Source: Nocardia albiluteola
Lineage (GTDB): Bacteria > Actinomycetota > Actinomycetes > Mycobacteriales > Mycobacteriaceae
DNA length: 64,000 nucleotides
Reading direction: 5' to 3'
NCBI RefSeq assembly: GCF_018860155.1
Contig: NZ_JAHKNI010000013.1
Location: forward strand, 62,001 to 126,000
The translations under genes and the position numbers were made by a program. The stretch's first letter is position 1. The number at the start of each line of letters is the position of its first letter. This document shows, piece by piece, positions 60,335 to 64,000 of this stretch. The notes under the pieces were generated by a model, which was not told the origin of the DNA, ran no database searches, and was given only the letters and a program-made list of their open reading frames with translations.

Positions 60335-61075
60335 CTACCAGGCCCGGGTGAGGTCGGCGTGCTGGGCGATCCAGGTGTGCATGGCGATTCCCGCGGCGAC
60401 ACCGGCATTGATGCTGCGCGTGGAGCCGAACTGGGCGATCGAGACCGTCATCACCGCACCGGCCTTGGCCTGGTCGGTCACGCCAGGACCCTCCTGCCCG
60501 AACAGCAGCAGGCAATTGCGCGGCAGGCGGGCGGTTTCCAGCGCAATCGCGCCGGGCACGTTGTCGACCGCGACGACGACCAGGCCCGCACGCGCGGCGA
60601 ACTCCAGCAGCTCGGCGATGTCGGTGTGATGCTCGAGATGCTGGTACCGGTCGGTGACCATGGCGCCGCGGCGATTCCAGCGGCGGCGTCCCACGATGTG
60701 CACCGCCGCCGCGGCGAAGGCATTGGCGGTGCGTACCACGGTGCCGATATTGGCGTCGTGCCCGAAGTTCTCGATCGCGACATGGAACGGATGCCGGCGC
60801 CGGTCGATATCGGCGACGATCGCCTCGCGCGTCCAATATCGGTACGCGTCAACGACATTGCGCCGGTCGCCGTGCGCGAGCAACTCCGGGTCCAGGCGCG
60901 GATCGGGCGGGGGTGGCGTGCCGAACTCCTGCTCCCAGGGCCCGACGCCGTAGGGGTGCTCGCCCCATTCGGTGGGGCCGGTCAGTACCGCATCGTCCGG
61001 GACCACCGCACCTGATTCGCTCCGCTCGGCTGTGTCTTCGAGTCGCTCAGCTGTGTCCTCGGGTCGCTCGCTCAC
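60335..61075 (-). CDS. TrmH/SpoU-family RNA 2'-O-methyltransferase
   Basis: A 246-residue SPOUT methyltransferase that transfers a methyl group from SAM to a ribose in tRNA or rRNA. Motif 1 is ENFGHDANIGTVVRTANAF (split by the loop), motif 2 LLLFGQEGPGV, motif 3 QFGSTRSINAGVAAGIAM, the trefoil-knot signature. The N-terminal ~50 residues are a charged extension with a near-duplicate EDTAER unit (PEDTAERLEDTAERSE). The start is GTG (VSERPED...). It is upstream of GH76 with a gap of 83 bases. Target unknown. Confidence 0.92.
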   Translation of the reverse strand: MSERPEDTAERLEDTAERSESGAVVPDDAVLTGPTEWGEHPYGVGPWEQEFGTPPPPDPRLDPELLAHGDRRNVVDAYRYWTREAIVADIDRRRHPFHVAIENFGHDANIGTVVRTANAFAAAAVHIVGRRRWNRRGAMVTDRYQHLEHHTDIAELLEFAARAGLVVVAVDNVPGAIALETARLPRNCLLLFGQEGPGVTDQAKAGAVMTVSIAQFGSTRSINAGVAAGIAMHTWIAQHADLTRAW

Positions 61076-61103
61076 GCCCCCATGATTCGCCAGCGCGCCC
61101 GGC

Positions 61104-61433
61104 TCACGGCGCCGGGGTGGTGGAGACGTGCGCGATGAGCACGCCGATGATGATGAAATAGACGATGAGGAAGATCAGGCTCAGCGCGAACAGGATCGAC
61201 GTCACGATGCCCAGGATGTAGCCGACCTGCACATTCGACCGGCCGCCGAGGGTACCGCCGGAGGCGTCGATCTCGGTGAGCGCCCGGCGCCCCATCACCC
61301 ATGCGAACGGGCCGAGGACGCCGCAGAAGAAGCCCAGGATGCCCAGCACCAGAATCGTCGTCGCCTGGGGATGATCCGGTGGCCGGAACTGCGGACCGTA
61401 ACCGTAAGGCGGCTGGGCTGGAGGGTAATTCAC
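61104..61433 (-). CDS. DUF4190-type small membrane protein
   Basis: A 109-residue protein with a Pro/Tyr/Gln-rich N-terminus (NYPPAQPPYGYGPQF) and two transmembrane segments, ATTILVLGILGFFCGVLG (with FAWVMGRRAL after it) and YILGIVTSILFALSLIFLIVYF (split), the pattern of the DUF4190 family. The GTG at 61433 gives the Pro-rich start; a GTG at 61439 is an alternative. It lies just upstream of the methyltransferase on the same strand. Function unknown. Confidence 0.82.
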   Translation of the reverse strand: MNYPPAQPPYGYGPQFRPPDHPQATTILVLGILGFFCGVLGPFAWVMGRRALTEIDASGGTLGGRSNVQVGYILGIVTSILFALSLIFLIVYFIIIGVLIAHVSTTPAP

Positions 61434-61620
61434 ACGCACACTGTAGCGTCGGGCCCCGCCGGACTCCGACGGATTTTCCGGCCTCGAGACGACGCGCGAA
61501 CTCGGTCCGATCGGTGGTGAATCCCGCGCCACACCGGTCGATGGGGTGTGGCTGTCCACACCCCCGACACGGTGGCCTGCCCGCTCGCGGGCGACCGGCC
61601 GAAACGGGCAGCATCGAAGC

Positions 61621-62997
61621 ATGACCGAAACTGTCGCCGACCCCGCCGTCGCACCGGACCGACCGTCACCGTCCGGACCGGACTACGCACAGGTGGCCCG
61701 TGCGATCCTGCTCGGTCCGTTCCGAGCCAGGACCTGGAAACAGTTCGCCTTCGTCCTGATCGCGGCTCCCCTTGCCATCGTCGCCATCCCCTATCTGGCG
61801 GGTGGCTTCGGAGTGAGCATCGGGTTGTCGATCACCGTCGTGGGTGTGCCCCTGCTGGCGCTGGTGATCCTGAGCGGCCGGGTGTGGGCGCTGGTGTATC
61901 GGGCGCTGTGCCGCACGCTGCTGGACACTCCGATCCCGCCGCCGGCCCCGTTCGACCGCGGACGCGGGTTCTTCGGATTCCTGGGCGCCGCGTTCGCGGA
62001 CCGCACGTCCTGGCGGGCGCTGGCCTTCGTGCTGGCCGAGATCGTGCTGGGGCTCGGGCTCGGATATCCGGTGCTGATCGCGATCACGGTCACGGTGTTC
62101 ACGGCGATCTCGCCGATACCGTGGGCGCTGTTCCACCCGACGAATGTGGATTCCCAAGGGCGTAGCCATCATTCGCTCGCCCAGTTCGGCAACTACTACG
62201 TCGAGACCTGGCCGCGGGTGCTGGCGCTGGCCGCGATCGGCGTGCTCGGCTGCCTGGTGCTGCCGTGGCTGCTGCGCGGCGTGTGCTGGTTGCACTCCGC
62301 GCTCGCGCAGGCGCTGCTCGCACCGACCGCGCGCGATCGCCGGATGGCGGAGCTGCGCGAGGGCCGGCGGGTCGCGGTCGAGGATTCCGCCGCGACACTG
62401 CGCCGCCTCGAGCGCGATCTACACGATGGCACCCAGGCCCGGCTGGTCACGATCGCGATGACGCTCGGCCGCGCCCAGGAGCGGATCGCCGATGGCACCG
62501 ATCCCGCGGATCTGATCGCCGATGCCCGCGACAGCTCCAAGGAGGCCCTGGCCGAACTGCGCGAACTGGTGCGCGGCATCCATCCCCCCGCCCTCGAGCT
62601 GGGGCTGGAACCGGCGCTGGAGACGCTGGCCGCGCGCTGCGCGGTGCCGGTCGAACTGCGTGTGCACCTGCCGCATCGGCCGACGCCCGCCATCGAGGCC
62701 ATCGCATACTTCTCCGTCGCCGAACTGCTGACCAATGTGGTGAAGCATTCCGGCGCCACCCAGGCCTGGGTCTCCGCGCTCCCGGCCTATGAGGGAACCA
62801 TCGCCCTCGTGGTGCGCGACGACGGCCACGGCGGCGCGCTGCCGCCATCCGTGCCGACCGGGGAAACCGTGGTGAGCGGCGGACTTTCGGGCCTGGCGGC
62901 GCGCGCCCGCTCGGTCGACGGCGCGCTGACCGTGGACAGTCCGGCCGGTGGACCCACCGTCGTCACCCTCACGCTGCCGATCGCGGGGCCGCAATGA
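61621..62997 (+). CDS. Sensor histidine kinase (NarL-type, HisKA_3)
   Basis: A 458-residue membrane kinase. The N-terminus holds four hydrophobic segments (about 43-62, 66-84, 132-165, 205-222) without a large extracytoplasmic loop. The HisKA_3 dimerisation/phosphoacceptor helix is RRLERDLHDGTQARLV (H268), followed by a HATPase domain with ELLTNVVKHSGA and SGLAARARSVDGALTV. The stop overlaps the response-regulator start (ATGA). Signal and target are not evident. The ATG is at 61621; the frame opens earlier. Confidence 0.93.
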   Translation: MTETVADPAVAPDRPSPSGPDYAQVARAILLGPFRARTWKQFAFVLIAAPLAIVAIPYLAGGFGVSIGLSITVVGVPLLALVILSGRVWALVYRALCRTLLDTPIPPPAPFDRGRGFFGFLGAAFADRTSWRALAFVLAEIVLGLGLGYPVLIAITVTVFTAISPIPWALFHPTNVDSQGRSHHSLAQFGNYYVETWPRVLALAAIGVLGCLVLPWLLRGVCWLHSALAQALLAPTARDRRMAELREGRRVAVEDSAATLRRLERDLHDGTQARLVTIAMTLGRAQERIADGTDPADLIADARDSSKEALAELRELVRGIHPPALELGLEPALETLAARCAVPVELRVHLPHRPTPAIEAIAYFSVAELLTNVVKHSGATQAWVSALPAYEGTIALVVRDDGHGGALPPSVPTGETVVSGGLSGLAARARSVDGALTVDSPAGGPTVVTLTLPIAGPQ

Positions 62998-63653
62998 GTG
63001 CGCTGCGCATCGTGATCGCCGAGGACAGCGCGATCCTGCGCAACGGCCTGGCCGCTCTGCTGACCGAACGCGGCCACCAGGTGGTCGAAATGGTCGGCGA
63101 GGCAAGCCGATTGAGCGAGGTGGTCGCCGAGCACCGGCCCGACGTGGCGGTAGTGGATGTCCGCATGCCGCCCTCGTTCACTGACGAGGGCCTGCTGGCC
63201 GCCATCGAACTGCGGCGCAAGTTTCCGGGCACCGGCGTGCTGGTCTTCTCGCAGTGGATCGAAACCCGTTATGCCACCGAACTTCTCGCCGGTGGCGCGA
63301 GCGGCGTCGGCTACCTGCTCAAGGACCGGGTCGCCGATGTACGCGAATTCGCCGACGCGTTGACGCGGGTCGCCGAGGGCGGCACCGCCCTGGATCCGGA
63401 GGTGGTGAGCCAGCTGATGGGTGCGGCGCGGCAGCAGGATTCGCTGGCGCGGCTGACCCCGCGCGAACGCGAGGTGCTCGAACTCATGGCGCAGGGGTTG
63501 TCGAACGGGGCCATCGCGCGGGCGCTGACCGTCACCGAGCGCGCGGTGGAAAAACACATCGGCAACATCTTCATCAAGCTCGATCTGCCGCCCTCGGACG
63601 AACACCATCGCCGGGTCCTGGCGGTGCTGCGGCTGCGGCCGGGCGGGGCCTGA
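62994..63653 (+). CDS. Response regulator (NarL/LuxR-type)
   Basis: A 219-residue two-component regulator paired with the upstream kinase. The receiver domain has the acidic pocket AEDSAI (E10, D11) and the phospho-acceptor in VVDVRMPP (D55). The C-terminal LuxR helix-turn-helix is LTPREREVLELMAQGLSNGA followed by LTVTERAVEKHIGNIFIKL. The ATG overlaps the kinase stop. This kinase-regulator arrangement is the usual NarL-family operon. Confidence 0.95.
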   Translation: MSALRIVIAEDSAILRNGLAALLTERGHQVVEMVGEASRLSEVVAEHRPDVAVVDVRMPPSFTDEGLLAAIELRRKFPGTGVLVFSQWIETRYATELLAGGASGVGYLLKDRVADVREFADALTRVAEGGTALDPEVVSQLMGAARQQDSLARLTPREREVLELMAQGLSNGAIARALTVTERAVEKHIGNIFIKLDLPPSDEHHRRVLAVLRLRPGGA

Positions 63654-63733
63654 CCGGCCTCCGGTTCGAGACGGCCGCACAACGGGTACCCAGGGCCTAT
63701 CCTGGAAGTCTGAAGCGGTGGTGGAGGTGGGCC

Positions 63734-64000
63734 ATGGACCACTCGCGCATACTTCGCACGGTGCTCGGCGTGACCGTCGGGTACATGATGCTCCTCGGCT
63801 TCTGGCTGGGATGGGTCGTCAAGCACACCCCGCCCGGGACGCTGCCGTATCAGATGGTGGCGCTGGTGGGCATGTTCGGATCCTGCGTCGGGCTGGGGAT
63901 GGTGCTGGCCCAGCGCCCGACGCGCGCCGACCGTCGACTGCTGCGGCACGGCCTCGAGGGCTGGGCCGTCATCGAGGGCGTGCACCCCCTGACCCACACC
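63734..64000 (+). CDS. Membrane protein, partial (cut by window end)
   Basis: ATG ORF preceded by GGAGGTGGGCC, a strong ribosome-binding site. 89 codons are visible: MDHSRILRTVLGVTVGYMML, a first transmembrane segment (GVTVGYMMLLGFWLGWVV), a second (MVALVGMFGSCVGLGMVLAQR) and then a basic RRLLRHGLEGWAV. The remainder lies outside the window. Too short to name a family. Confidence 0.75.
   Translation, partial: MDHSRILRTVLGVTVGYMMLLGFWLGWVVKHTPPGTLPYQMVALVGMFGSCVGLGMVLAQRPTRADRRLLRHGLEGWAVIEGVHPLTHT

Noticed and set aside
1..64000. CRISPR array, transposase, phage or plasmid genes
   Set aside because: No regularly spaced repeats apart from the coding pknG array, the fgd leader pair and the ogt tails, and no mobile-element protein motif was found in the window.

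Overview
The window looks like chromosomal DNA of a mycolic-acid-containing actinobacterium, most likely a Nocardia. The reasons are the very high G+C, the frequent GTG/TTG starts, and the gene content: an F420-dependent glucose-6-phosphate dehydrogenase, a glnX-glnH-pknG operon, an antigen-85-like mycolyltransferase, a WS/DGAT acyltransferase, a fused HadA/HadB dehydratase and an EmbR-like FHA regulator. Much of the gene order, read backwards, parallels the M. tuberculosis stretch I remember as Rv0357c (purA) to Rv0417 (thiG). The genus call is inference, not a database result.

Layout. 0.3-6.1 kb: an ABC exporter pair, the thiO-thiS-thiG operon, divergent thiE and a Nudix hydrolase. 6.3-14.8 kb: glnX-glnH-pknG (PknG has an unusual tandem-repeat N-terminus), then convergent ackA and pta. 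15-18.3 kb: an F420/LLM oxidoreductase, a Ddn-like protein, a DUF4291 protein and fgd, which is preceded by two tandem, translationally coupled leader ORFs. 18.6-22.8 kb: small regulators and enzymes (AraC, VOC, HAD, MarR, DJ-1/PfpI, RibD-like), with a duplicated perfect operator in front of the DJ-1/MarR pair. 23.0-25.3 kb: rhodanese-metZ behind a SAM-IV riboswitch. 25.5-27.9 kb: FprA behind an IdeR/DtxR-like iron box, and an amidohydrolase.

27.9-31.5 kb is the most accessory-looking part. An A+T-richer non-coding stretch leads into two ~38-residue ORFs (both starting (M/V)GSL, each with a strong ribosome-binding site) directly upstream of a mycolyltransferase, followed by a convergent WS/DGAT enzyme. 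31.7-36.7 kb: a nucleoside-permease-like lipoprotein, alpha-methylacyl-CoA racemase and a large LuxR (LAL) regulator. 36.7-38.6 kb is decayed: a lipoprotein pseudogene with several frameshifts, a 31-residue membrane ORF, a small secreted protein, and tandem copies of the 3' end of the adjacent ogt gene. 39.3-43.0 kb: a hydrolase, a SnoaL-like protein, a MocR regulator and small proteins.

43.1-52.8 kb: purA, an Rv0358-like gene, a site-2 protease, a FUSC-type membrane protein, a DUF3151 protein, a disordered single-pass membrane protein rich in T-x-x-I/L motifs, fused HadA/HadB and a DUF4185 secreted protein. 53-56.2 kb: an excalibur protein, an ADP-ribosylglycohydrolase/S1-like pair of different base composition, and an EmbR-like SARP-FHA regulator. 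56.3-64 kb: class II fba, two DedA proteins, GH76, a TrmH-type methyltransferase, a DUF4190 protein, a NarL-type two-component pair and a membrane gene cut by the window edge.

Recurring themes are Ser/Thr kinase-FHA signalling (PknG, EmbR and the T-x-x-I/L-rich membrane protein), mycolate/cell-envelope enzymes, F420 redox enzymes, and small overlapping operons coupled by ATGA overlaps. No rRNA, complete tRNA, CRISPR array, transposase or phage gene was seen.
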